From contig OZ038327.1 in the NCBI GenBank assembly GCA_964035795.1, positions 4,625,651 through 4,689,650 of the forward strand: a stretch of 64,000 bases of DNA. The letters are read 5' to 3'. How positions within the stretch are numbered: the stretch's first letter is position 1; each line of letters begins with the position of its first letter. This stretch comes from Pterobdella sp. o SKG-2022. Taxonomy: Eukaryota; Annelida; Clitellata; Hirudinida; Piscicolidae. Under the pieces are notes generated by a model. That model saw only the letters and a program-made list of their open reading frames with translations. It ran no database searches and was not told the origin of the DNA. Both the position numbers and the translations under genes were made by a program. This document shows, piece after piece, positions 1 through 44,600 of the stretch.

Positions 1-91
1 CTCTAAGACCATTCTCCTTATCACCACCACTACCACTAGGCACATTTCGACCCATAAACCAAACCACCACTACCATCCCATTTTTACCAAA

Positions 92-23315
<23,224 letters not shown>

Positions 23316-26013
23316 CTTCACCAACTCAGTTATGGTAAACTTTGATGTAACCTTATCAATTAATTATTATTCTAGCTGTTATTGTTAGTCATCCAATTTA
23401 AAAAATATATTGATGATTGAAACTATTCTCGTTTTCAATTTATTAGTAAACTCTTGTGTCTGTTCGAATCACTCACTCAACCCCTCAAATCGGTTTCAAT
23501 CAAATTGTCCTCAAAATTAACGTCAAAATACTAATCCCAAAAACACAAAATTAACAGTAAACAAAACACACAACAGATCAAGATCCTTCAAACTTCCTCG
23601 AAAGTTGTCAACTCGCTTATTTATATATAAGCCTTCTTGTAAGTTCTTTAGTTTATATAAATGTCTATATAGATATGGGTCTATATTATATAGCTTTATA
23701 TGCGTTATATCTCTGGAATCGTTAAGCTTTTAGCATTACTTTTTATATGTCTATATAACTGTAGGTCTATAAATGTATATATATTTGTATATATAAAGGA
23801 ATTTTGAATGAAATTTGTTAGTTATATATATGAATATAATAGTGTACATTATTATTTATGTATATATATAAAAATTAGCAATGTATACTTGAACATAGTA
23901 TATGTGTATCTCTGTATTTATATTATATAATCTCTGTAATTGTGCACTAAGATTTATCAAGAAAAATTGATACGAAGCTTCTCGTGAAATTAACTTACAT
24001 TATCAAGTGTTCTTCGCAATGAATCTGAAAAGAAAATTGTATACAGTCTCATAAAGTCTTATAGAGGTATGAACTATAACATATTGAATTAATGAGGAAT
24101 AGTTTTAATAGTCTGAGATTTAATATCCTACCTAAAGGACCGCAATAAGAACAACATATACTTCGGAAGTTTCTAGACCAAACTTATTTAGTTGTTAATG
24201 ATAATAGTACAAAAAATTTCTCTCAATAATATTTAACCCAGTGAATTTCAATAAGATTGTTGAATAGTACTAGTTATGGTGTTACATTAGTAATCTCCAG
24301 TCGATGTATAAGATACTACTAATCAATTCTAGCACCCAGTTACTAAGACACTAGGACGCGCTAGACTTTTTATTAAACCAAACGAAGTACAAAGCTTTTT
24401 GTCGCACTGAAGCTCTCTTGAGTGCGGTTCTCGTGCGTTGGTTGGTTCAGAAATATGCCGACCTCAGGTTGTCTCTTATTGGGATCCCGGTTATGTGATT
24501 GATAGCTTTTACGAGACGCTTTGGATGTTTGGATTGGTGTAATTTGTGTTGAGCTGGGTGTTGTTTACAATCAGCTTCTAAAGTTATTATATGGGTCAAT
24601 ATCAAAAAAATTTTTTCTAAAAATTAACTTTTAACTTGTTTTGAATTAAGCTTTTAATTTAAATGAAATAATTTCATGAAACTAAACTTTTAATATTTAT
24701 GAACAAAATTAATTTTTTAATAAATTAAATTTTTAATTTTTATAAAAATAAATTTAAACTTTCAAAAATTTTTAATACATTTATTTAAAACAAACTTTCA
24801 ACTTTCGCTAAGCCTATTACTAAAATGTTCGTTTCATAAAATTTTTGAAGATGCTTTGAATAATTTAACGTTATTTTTCTTTTGAAGTCTTTTTATAGTT
24901 AAAAAATCTTTTTATATTCAATATGTACTTAATGTTTTACACCTTTGAGTGTATGTGTATAAATATTTTATTTTTTTCTAGCTTTTTATCTAAATGTTTG
25001 TCATACAGCGTAAGTTATTGAATTTATATCTTATCTTATTGTATACAAACCTACATCTATCTATATAGCATAAACTTACCAAACTTTGAATCCACATATA
25101 ATTCTGAATCTATCTATACAGCATTAAATATAATTTACTTGTTTCTATATATACCTCTAAGTCTATCTATACAGCATTTTACATAAGGAACTCAGTCCTA
25201 TAACATCATTTTTATGGTGTAAGATGGTGAATGATAGAGATTGCTGTATGGAATGTTAGGAGGGTGGAGGTTTGTTAGTTCTGGCGATAGTTAAGATGCA
25301 TATCTAATATAATTGAGCGTAACAATAAAAATGGTCTTTGTCATTCTCATTATTTTTATTGTGTTATAACAATAATAAGAATAATAAGAAGAATAATAAC
25401 TTATTTTTTTTTATTATCTAATTAACCATAATAATGAAATAGAAACAAGAACAATGATAAATATATCAAAAGAATTGAAATTTTTAAAAAATCATTTTAT
25501 TTATGCTTAATAGAATAACAAATTTAAAAAGCAAAATATGAATTACCATTAAACATTATTTATTAATAACAAGAATAATAATAATTAAATAATAAAAAAA
25601 ACAAGATAAGATGAAAGCATTATTAGTTATGGTAAAAACTTATGAAATACTTTGAAGATAATTCTAACAGTCACAAAACGATTTCTAATACATACACATA
25701 GCGTTATTTATCTGTCACACGGAGTCGCACCCTGTGAAACCAATCAACTGCGCAACCGAAACCCCAGATAGAGGTGATCAAATGGTTGATTTACTAATCT
25801 ATCACCGTCTTGAATCTTTGGCTACACACCAAAAACACCCTTTTATTTCTTTATCAAACATGTTTTTCAAAAAATTTTCATGTTTAGAGAAAAGTATGTG
25901 AAAAGGAATAAAGTTGAATTTTTTTTTGTTCTTGTTGAAGAAATACACAAATATTTATATATATATATGGATAACTCCCAGTAATTATGAACAATATTCA
26001 ACAAGGTTTTTTT
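23316..26013. other. Region upstream of Wnt5, no gene recognised
   Basis: A+T-rich. Many TCTATATA-type motifs at 23590-23960 and a loose ~60-bp repeat around ATCTATCTATACAGCAT at 25055-25190. It holds an R3 copy at 23976 and an R1 copy at 25723. Promoter elements of Wnt5 could be here but none can be named. Confidence 0.5.
25723..25795 (+). repeat. Dispersed repeat R1, copy b
   Basis: CACCCTGTGAAACCAATCA, then TGCGCAACCGAAACCCC and a following AGAGGTGATCAAATGG; the best preserved plus-strand copy. Confidence 0.78.
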
Positions 26014-26176
26014 GTCGGCCTTTATAGCTCAATGGTTGAGCATTAGACTAATTATCTAAAGTTACCGGGTTCGATCACGCGTGAGCCGACAATTAGCACC
26101 TGTTCCACAGTGTGTTTTCGCTACATTAAATTTGTAGCAAGCGCTTTGATCTATTATGAAAAGCGCTTTATAAATA
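26014..26176 (+). mobile_element. tRNA-derived SINE (plus orientation)
   Basis: Full-length partner of the copy at 12998-13160. The head GTCGGCC...GAGCCGAC can form an acceptor-like stem; A box TAGCTCAATGGTTGAG; B box GGGTTCGATCACG. The arm TTAGA-CTAATTA-TCTAA would present anticodon AAT (tRNA-Ile-like; inference). The body ends AAGCGCTTTATAAATAC. It lies 39 bp before the scaffold gap. Confidence 0.85.
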
Positions 26177-26215
26177 CAGCATTACCATTTTAACGTAGAT
26201 TCATGAGAACCTATA

Positions 26216-26415
26216 NNNNNNNNNNNNNNNNNNNNNNNNNNNNNNNNNNNNNNNNNNNNNNNNNNNNNNNNNNNNNNNNNNNNNNNNNNNNNNNNNNNNN
26301 NNNNNNNNNNNNNNNNNNNNNNNNNNNNNNNNNNNNNNNNNNNNNNNNNNNNNNNNNNNNNNNNNNNNNNNNNNNNNNNNNNNNNNNNNNNNNNNNNNNN
26401 NNNNNNNNNNNNNNN
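26216..26415. other. Scaffold gap (200 N)
   Basis: Exactly 200 N, the size assemblers use for gaps of unknown length. Distances across it are not reliable. Confidence 0.99.
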
Positions 26416-26419
26416 TGTA

Positions 26420-26900
26420 AAATCACATTGAAATATTTATTTTGTAGACCAATATTATTTGAGAAAAATAAATACATCATAAATCAGTAACCGCCAACAT
26501 AAAAAAGTCATCTCACAACTACAAATCTTCAACTTTGACTTTCAATGCTTCCCCACAAGTTGAACACAGCTTCAATATAGCTCTTGCAATCATTAACACA
26601 GCCACAAGTTGCCACTAAGTCGTCATAGTTCAGTTACACACCGATAAGAGTTTTGATCACCCATAATAGTGGTCACAATATAACCTCAACTTGCCACATA
26701 GCCTTTCCAAGGTCATTTTTATATAACCTCACACGGGAATCGGTTGATCATTCTAATATGGTCCTTATAATTAGTATTAGAGATTCGAATTACCAAATAA
26801 CCTATATAGCGTGGTTCTGATTGTCCATTAACACATCCCAATCATATTAAAAATACCCACGTTCTTAAAATGCTTATGATGATCATAGGCTTCCTACCAG
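26420..26900. other. Unique-looking stretch between gap and (AC)n array
   Basis: Less A+T-rich than its surroundings, with recurring CAAGTTG / CAACTTGCCAC motifs (26558, 26604, 26688). No frame or RNA recognised. Confidence 0.4.
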
Positions 26901-26948
26901 GTCACACACAACATCAACACACACACACACACATACACACACAACATC

Positions 26949-27507
<559 letters not shown>

Positions 27508-27521
27508 ACACACACACACAC

Positions 27522-35965
<8,444 letters not shown>

Positions 35966-36782
35966 CATCAACACTACCTAAATTTCCTCCTGAATGTTGT
36001 CATTGTATTTATTTACATGCTATTCATATTAAAAATCTGAAAACTATCAAATAGACTATGCGGAACATTTTTTGTGGCCATAAAACCCGAATCTGGTTCA
36101 CATATTTTGTAGCGCGAACAATAGAAAAAAATTTCTTGTCTATGTCACGCTGATGTGTATGGTTGGGCAATATGCATATTTCCTAAAAATTTTTGGTGAA
36201 ATACTTAGTGGTCGTCTGAATTAGGCAATGTTTTAGACTTTTAAATTGTGTACTTTTGTAAGCTTTTTGCTCAATTTTACGCCAAAAAAATTTTAATAAA
36301 TTTATTTGAGTTTCAAAAAAATACAGTTTTTCATAATTTTGAAGATTTTTATCACCAAATGAATAAAAATTTTATTTTTTCAAAAAAAACTTACAAAAAA
36401 AACTTGAACTCAACTTTTTGTCACGATCTTATACGCTGCCCTAAGTCATCTCTGTATGTTACACACATGATCTGGTTACAAAACCACTACTAGACTTATA
36501 CCAACTTTTCAACAGGGCTCCCAGTGAGTTTCAATGTTGGGTTTTGAAAATATTTTAATAAATTATTTTAATAGAGATGACACTGAAAAACTTCAATGTT
36601 TTTTGTTTTGAGATTTTTTGAGATGACTGACGTAGTCTCAATATTTCATGGCTTTTATGACAGTATAACCCCGAAACTTACATAAATTCATTGTTTCAAA
36701 GATTTTCAAAGATCTGATGATGTTTTTTACAATTAAAATTTTTTCAAACTTGAATTTATTGAAAATTTCAATTGTTCATAGT

Positions 36783-36850
36783 AACACACTGTGATACTTA
36801 TCAGTTGCGCAACTGAAACCCCAGTAAGGAGCAAAGTACTTACTTAATTA
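36783..36850 (+). repeat. Dispersed repeat R1, copy c
   Basis: CACTGTGATACTTATCAG, then TTGCGCAACTGAAACCCCAG; diverged. Confidence 0.65.
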
Positions 36851-37433
36851 TCGAAAAATTATAGTCATAAAAAATATTTGTATTTGGAAGTGATTCAATT
36901 TCCAATCAACAAACAAAATACTCAGAAACCTCCATATAAGGTGCGATCTTCAAAAAAGATGAGAATATGAAAGCTATATAAGGTTAAATGGTTGAAAAGG
37001 TAGCATTACGGAAAAACAATTTTTTAAATATCACAAATTGACTGAATTTTTGACTACGTGTTCTATTTCGTTTTGACTATTTCATTACTTATACTAAATA
37101 GAAATATATTGACATTATCTTACATGAAGGAATAATTTTGATTTATTTTCTTAGGTAATTTCTCTTAGTTGTTTAGTTCATTTAAATATGTTGTAAATCT
37201 TTTGCGTTGAAGTATACCAAAGATATGTCTAATAATATATTTAAAGCTGCAATTCAGAGTACCGTTTGCAATGCAATTGATAGTAAAAACCAATTTTACA
37301 CTTTATCTGCTTTTTTTGGAAAATCATGAATACTTTTCTGAAGCATTATAAAGACAACATTTCTATATTAAAAATGAACTAAATTAGCCTGGTACTAAAA
37401 CCCTTCATATCAAACACTTTTATTAGCTTTTCA

Positions 37434-37475
37434 AAGCTTTTCGTAAGTTGAACTCCCAATATCAAGTTAAGTATA
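37434..37475 (+). repeat. Dispersed repeat R3 copy
   Basis: AAAGCTTTTCGTAAGTTGAA then CTC..ATATCAAGT; other copies near 3890, 5105, 23976, 52345 and 59667. Confidence 0.6.
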
Positions 37476-37663
37476 CTTAATATCTAATGTTAAATTATGT
37501 ATTAAATCATTTGAACTTCACTGAAAAAATTTGTGTAGTCTGAAGCACCATGTTAGGCATGAAGATATTAATTTGAATAATAATTATAATGATGGGAAGA
37601 GTCCGAGTTGTTTTGTTTTTAAAGGTTCAATAGTGAATCTTTGATACCAATATGGTCCAAATG

Positions 37664-37712
37664 AACCGGGTTCGATTTCGTGTCAGGTCAACAGTTAGCA
37701 CTTGAGATGAAT
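37664..37712 (+). mobile_element. SINE remnant
   Basis: GAACCGGGTTCGATTTCG, then TCAACAGTTAGCACTTG matches the B-box and early body of the SINE at 26014. Confidence 0.6.
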
Positions 37713-38374
37713 GTTTTTATTAAAATTTAATATATAAAAAATAATATTTATCTTTGAATTTAATTGGAATTTTTCAATGGTTGCTGTGTTTAATAAAATT
37801 GATAGCTGAATATTTATAATTAGTTTATTTAAATATTATATCTGAATAATTACAAAATTTAATTAAATGGAATTTATTTAATTGTAAAATATTTGAAACT
37901 AAATCCGGTTAACAAAATTTATAAAGAAAAATGGTAAGTATATAAAAAAAGATACTAATAACTACATAACTAAAAAAAAATAATAAAAACTATAAAATCA
38001 TAATTGAAATGATACAAACAAAATGAAGGGAGAAAATGGTACTAAAAAAAAGAAAAAATATGAGCGTTTTAAGAGCAGTGATCAGTCACTTATCAATGGT
38101 CCAAATGCTATGTTTCAGTTATTTTCCTTGTAAGTTATTTCACTATGTAAGTTCATTTGATGTTGGACTGTTAGAATTTATTATTTATATTGTTAGCATT
38201 CACTTGAGCTGCTTTTTTATATTATTCATAATTCCATTTTATTGATCTTCATGAACCTTCATTTTTGTATCCAATCCTTTATTTAACGTCTTATAACTTT
38301 GAGGATGTATGCATTTAAATCATTATTTATATATTGTTGTTAACTCAATTGTAAGTTGCACAGTTTGCAAACTA

Positions 38375-38605
38375 GGTTTCCTGAAGAGGCGCTTGTGTGG
38401 TCAACAGAACTAGTGCAGAGAGATGCGGCTATATTGATGCCTTTTTTTATGCTTGCGTAATTGTTTAGGAAAAAGTGAAAGGCGCATGTTGAGTGGAAAT
38501 AATTTTTTGAATGAGGGGTGGTGTGTGAGAAAGAATAATATAAAAAAGTTGTAAAAGACAGGCTGGTGCAGCAATAAAAGGGAGTTCGAAGGTTTGAGAA
38601 AAATT
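38375..38605 (+). repeat. Dispersed repeat shared with 46505-46745
   Basis: Both start GAGGCGCTTG and share a middle (GTGAAAGGCGCATGTTGAGTGG against GGTGATGAGCGCAAGCTAAGTGG), then an ACAGG(C/T)TG(G/A)TG(C/A)AGC block. Divergent; nature unknown. Confidence 0.5.
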
Positions 38606-40442
38606 ATACTAATTTTTCAATAAAAGTTTTTGAAATGAATAAATTCAATTATAACCTTGCTGAAACGTATTTGAAAAAGCCACTTGAATGATTTTGAATC
38701 GATGAACTAATTATTAATCAAATATTAATATAAAAATTCAAAAATCAATAATTATGAATAAAATGATGTAAACTAAAAAACAAACAAAAACCAAAAAAAA
38801 GAATGAAAAATTAGGAAAATGAGAAAAAAATAGAAATCTTTTGAATAATGGAACAGGGGAGTTTGCTTGATGTGTGCGACTCACCCATACTTCAATATAA
38901 TGACAACAATAATAAATAACTTTCGGAATAATATTCATTTTAAATGAGAATAAAATATGGAAAAAAAACTTTTTTTCAATTTTTCTAAAATACCATTCAA
39001 TAAATAATTATTGGTTTCAAACTTCAAACGTTTTCTTAACACTTTTAAAAATACTTCTAAAGAACTTGGAATTTAGTTGGATTTGAACACAGATAATAAT
39101 GCTCATTACAGATCAATATAAGCCATCGTTTACAATTTTCATCATAATTGGAACAGTCTTCATGCCTTGGACATGAAAATATAAACAGGGAAAAATTGTA
39201 TAGAAAAATTTTTTTTGATATTGAACTGCTATAACTTATTATTATATTAGAAATATAATTAGAATATTTTGCACACATACCAAGTGATCTTGAAACTTTC
39301 TGGGTTGAACATTACTATAATAAACCTTGCAGATTATTCATTATTATTATTAAAGCACATTGAAGATTTTTTTTTGTCCATTGATAAATAATAAAGCTAC
39401 CAAAATAACGAGCATTCACTTCATTAGTTACATTTAAAATTATATAATATACATTTTGCAATAATGAGAAAAAACCTTTTGATTGAAAAAACAATGGCAA
39501 AAAATGAAAGTTCAAAATTCTAAAGTATTGAAAAGAAAAACTCAATATCCGAAATAAACATAAAATACCAACATAATAAGATAGAAGTGTCCACAAACAA
39601 TTCGTGATTTGAGAGAAATGGATGAAAAATTTTCAATATCAATAAAAAAACAAAAAAAATAGAAAAAACTAATTTAAGCTTTTAACTGGACAAAACAAGA
39701 CGTACAGGGTCATTAGTGTGACAAAGATGACGACAATAGCATTAAAAGTTGGGTTAGAATGAGCATTTATTTAAAACTAATTGAATTTAAAAAATGTCGA
39801 ATCTTTTTTAATTATTTCAAATTTTAATTTTTAAATTCTTAATTCATATCAGAAAAACCAGTTTTTTTAAATAATTTTTTTATTATATGTTTGTGGTATA
39901 AAGATAAACTTGGATAATGAATTTTTTATTTTTGACAATTGATTTTCTTTGTTATATGTTTTAATTATTTATTTAATACCCAAATGTTCAATTTTTATAT
40001 TTTTTTTACTTTTTCATAATTTTATTCATAAAAACTGAAACTCAAAAACATTCGACACAAAAAAAGTAATTAGTTTTAGAAATAAAAAAAACTGAAACAT
40101 TTTGAAAAAAATAAAATGAAATAACAATTAATTCAAATTCAGATTCTTTTCACTCAAAAGTTCAAAAAGTGTTTTCCAAAAAATAATTCATTTTGGAAGT
40201 AATAAAATGAGAACTCAACGACAAAGATTTTTGGAAAATAATATTTGAAAATTTGATGTTTGAAAATAATAGTAAAATAATAATTTTGAATTGTAAGCGA
40301 AACTTTTAGGAATTTTTTTTTTCATGAATAAATTATCAAAAAACCTAAATAAAAATTGAATAAAAGCATAAAAAAAAGAATCAACTTTGAGAACCTTTTA
40401 ATAATTCCAAATAAAGTTTTTAAATTTCTTCCAAAGTGAAAA

Positions 40443-41389
40443 ATGATCCTTTCAAAGAAAACAAAAAGAACAGATGAAAAACAAAGCAATTATAAAAAAA
40501 TTTCAAATACACTACAACTAATTATTCTCATTTTTTTTATTTTTCCTTCATTATCAAAGCAAGGATACACGTTAGTTTCAAGCAAAAATCTAAGTGTCGA
40601 GAGGTTAATTAATTATTCGCCAACTCTTGGGTCTAAGAAGGGTAAAATTACAGAAAAAATACAACTTGAAGAACCTTTTCCGCTGAAAAATAAATATAAT
40701 CAACATGAAACGTTTGAATTTTGGAAGAAAACGAAAAAGAAAAAATTAAAACTGAACCATCAAACACATCTTCCAAATCAAAAGGTCAAAGTGGTAGCAC
40801 TACAAAATCAAACTTCAAAAAATGATTTACTTAAGCAAAAAATTCCAAAAATACAGAAAAAAAAGCTAAACAGACAGAGATGCAAAAACTACCAAATAAA
40901 ACAACCTACCTATTTAAACCCACCAAGACAAAGAGAAAGATACACAACCAAACGAGAAAACAAGGAAATAATAATTCAAAATTATAATTTAACTTTTGAC
41001 AAAAACGATATCTCAGCATCCAATAAATCAATTTTTTTTTCATCATCGTCCTTACTGCTTTCATCACTATCTTTTTTTTTTTTTCCATCGACCGTTTCAC
41101 CATCGTCACCACTGCCATCAACAACATCATTACCACTACCATCAAAATCGTTATTAGTATCATCCCTATCAACATTGTCTCCATCATTCTCGTTTTCCCT
41201 CTCATCATCAGCGTCACCATCACCCTTCTCACCATCTCCATTCTCACCATTATCATTATCATCATCACCATCATCATCCTCTTCACCATCACCATCTTCA
41301 CCATCATCTTCATCATTATCAAAGCTTTCAACCACATCAAAGCTTTTTTCAAATTTTTTCAATTTTTTTATTTCACCCTTCTCACTTCT

Positions 41390-41439
<50 letters not shown>

Positions 41440-41663
41440 ACGTATATTTCAAACCTCATTATATACCTCCAAACTCGTCACAACAATCACTGCTTTTTAA
41501 TGACGATCCATTATCTTCATCCTCCTCTTTCTCATTCTCATCATCATCCTTTTTCAAACCATCATCAACATCATCCTCTTTTTTCCCAACCCACCAAATA
41601 ACATCAGTTATAGGAGAAAGAGTGGTGATGGGTTGCTGGATAAGCAACATATCTTATAACACA
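40443..41663 (+). CDS. Ig gene exon 1: signal peptide, Ser-rich region, start of Ig1
   Basis: ATG at 40443; hydrophobic [15 protein letters not shown] at residues ~25-39 after a basic N-terminus, a signal-peptide-like layout. A Lys/Asn-rich stretch follows, then ~200 Ser/Pro/Phe-rich residues with a pure Ser run from (TCA)n near 41391-41439. Then [20 protein letters not shown], the A'-B strands of Ig1. The donor is GTAGGT after 41663, phase 0. The frame continues into the intron for 16 codons, which should be ignored. The Ser-rich part could be mucin-like (inference). Confidence 0.78.
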
Positions 41664-44600
41664 GTAGGTTTCTATATGAGAGTTATTATATTCAATAATT
41701 TATTTTATTGAAAATTTAGTTTAATAATAAATACAATAATTGAAAAAACAATGAACACGTTGATATTATGAGAAAAAATTTGAGTGCATTTATTAGCAAA
41801 AGAAAAACTTTTCATGTTCATAATATCGACGCTAATGTTTATCGATATTGCTTAAAAGTATATTGGGATGTCTTTAAAAAGTGATAATTGGAAAAACATC
41901 AATTTAATATCTGAAATTCATTGACAAAATATATAAAATATCTCAAAAGATTAAAGCTAACTTAATCAACTCAATCCCACGCGAGCCGACAATTATATAC
42001 ACAAGAAGTAGCACCCTGTGAAGCATCTGTTGAGCTAACGAAACAACAATATGGAACGACTGATGGTCGATCAAAAAAGAGAAAAAAAAAACCGTTTAAT
42101 TCGGCTCACTTACATTCAACACTGTAAAGACGACCTTAAATGCAGCCAGTTTCTAGCTTTTTATTATACAGGTTGTTTATGACGGGGAAATTCAGCATTG
42201 AATGCGTGAATAAGGTATGGCTGTGATGATCTTGAAGAAAAGTCTGTTAAGAAGGTTGTCAGAGATGATGATATTCAGGCTTGATATGGGCTAGTTTTTG
42301 AGATTCTATATAACAAAAATGCAGAAAATACTTATATAAAGAAGAATATATAAAAAATAGTACTGCTTTTATTGGAATATTACTAATATAAAAACAAAAA
42401 GTGAATAAAAAAGATGAAAAAGAATTGAAACACAAAGCTGAAAAGTTTAACTTTTCAGAGGTAATTATTCAAAGAAAAACACTTTCTTTAAAAGTCCATA
42501 GAAAAATTATTCAATTGTCACGCACTTTTTTTGAAATCACATCATGAAGTTAAAAATATAAATAGATGATTAATTTTTTATTTTGAAAATAATTTAGATT
42601 TTTTTAATAAAAAAATAAAAAATCGAGTAAATAAACGGAAAATAATTGAGGAAAAATTGCTTAATTTCTTGAAGAATGAACAATTGATTGATTGAAGAAG
42701 AGAATAATAACACTGCTGGTATGGATGGTTATTAAAAAAAAGTATAAAAGATAAGATGATAAACAACATGAAAAAATAATAAATTGAAAGAACTAAACAT
42801 CAAAAACAACGAAAATGATATTAGGAGACACAAAAAAACACAACAATAACAAAAAAATAAAAACAATAATAATAATACCAACAACAGTAATAATAACCTT
42901 ACCAGATAACATGGAAGAGGACGAGAGATAAGCACCCACTCACTATAGGAATCCATCCATTCATTACTGATCCTAGGATCCATGTTGGTATTATTATTGT
43001 TATTATTATTGTTATTATTATTTTTGTTATTATTAATATTTTCATCATTATTATTAATATTAATATGATTATTACTTTTATTCTTATTGTTATGATTCTT
43101 TTTATTTTTGTTTATTTTGTTTTTTCTATATTTTATTATTCTTATTTAGTTTTTCATTAGTTGTTTCAATTTTATTATTAATGGTTTCTTCGTTCCTCAT
43201 AAATCAAGAAGTATAATTCAATTAATTTCACTAATTCAGACTCTATTCTTTCCATTCTTCTTTTAAGTCGTTATCATTTTTTAATCTGATTTCATTGTTA
43301 GTAAAAGAATTTTGTTGAAAATTTTTAAAGTACTTTATTTTTTGTTCTTATTTCTATCTTATCATTATTAAAGTTGCTTTCTGATGAAAACCAATCTTTT
43401 GTTGTGCATTCTTAATTGAGGAAAAAAGTTTTTCTTTCAAATTTTTCCTATAAAGTTTGAAAAAATTTTTGAAAATTTCAAAAAAAACGAAAAAAATTGA
43501 AAAACACACGAACAAAAAACTTAAAGAATTAAATAACAAAATTCGATAAAACTATGAAAAACAATGAAATAGCAAAAAACAAACAAACTAGCATAATATC
43601 AGTGAGAATAAAAAAGTAAGAAATGTAATAAAAAAACACAAAAAACAACCAAAATAAAAAAAGTAAACAATTTTTGGAAGAGCTTCTGTAAACAAAAGAT
43701 TGAGTAGAAATTATATCATAAAAACAATAAAAACAGTGAAACGATAAAAATCGAATATAAAATATCACAAAAACATCAAACATCAAAAATGTGGTAAAAT
43801 AACATATGAAACATAAAAATAACTTGTGCATACTATATGTTGAAAATCAATAAATCTACCGAAATAATAATTGAAAATTGTGATGAAAAAACATCATTTG
43901 AATGATGAAAGATCGAGTGAACAAAAAAAAGAAAACAAAATGTATAATGCATGAACAAAAAATACTTAGAATATAAATATTTGAAAAAAAAAATGAAACA
44001 ATGGAGTAAAATTGATTCACAATGAAAACGTGGTAGCATTTATGATGATATTGAATATAATAATAATAAATAGGAGACTGAAGATATTGACACCTATAAT
44101 GATAAAAAAGACATATATGAAATACTGACAAGTTAATGAGAAAATAGCAAAAATAACAAAAAATAATGATAATGATACAATTATATGAATAAAAAAACAA
44201 TAGTTTAAATCAAAATGAAAACAATAAAAAAAAGTTATTAAATAAAAAAAAAATGAATCTTATTGAAGAAAAAAATATCAAATTCAATTATGACCCATTT
44301 CTTTCGTTATTAAGTGCTTATCTTCTCAGGTGGACAGAAATGAAAGAATGAAGGAATGGAGGTTGGTGATTAACGATGTTGAAGAGGATGATGAAGGAGA
44401 TTACCAATGTGATGTTAGCAGGGAGGTGGATAGATGGATGGATGGATGGGTGGATGGATGTGAGAATGGATGTGTGGATGGTAGATAAATATATTCATAA
44501 ATGAATAAACAGATTTTTAGAATAATGGGTAAATCAATAAATGAATAAATAGAATGATGGTGGACGAATAAAAAATAAATAGAAGAATAAATTTGAAGAT

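Noticed and set aside
40906..41452. Minus-strand poly-Asp and Met-rich frames
   Set aside because: Antisense of the TCA-repeat Ser region of Ig exon 1.
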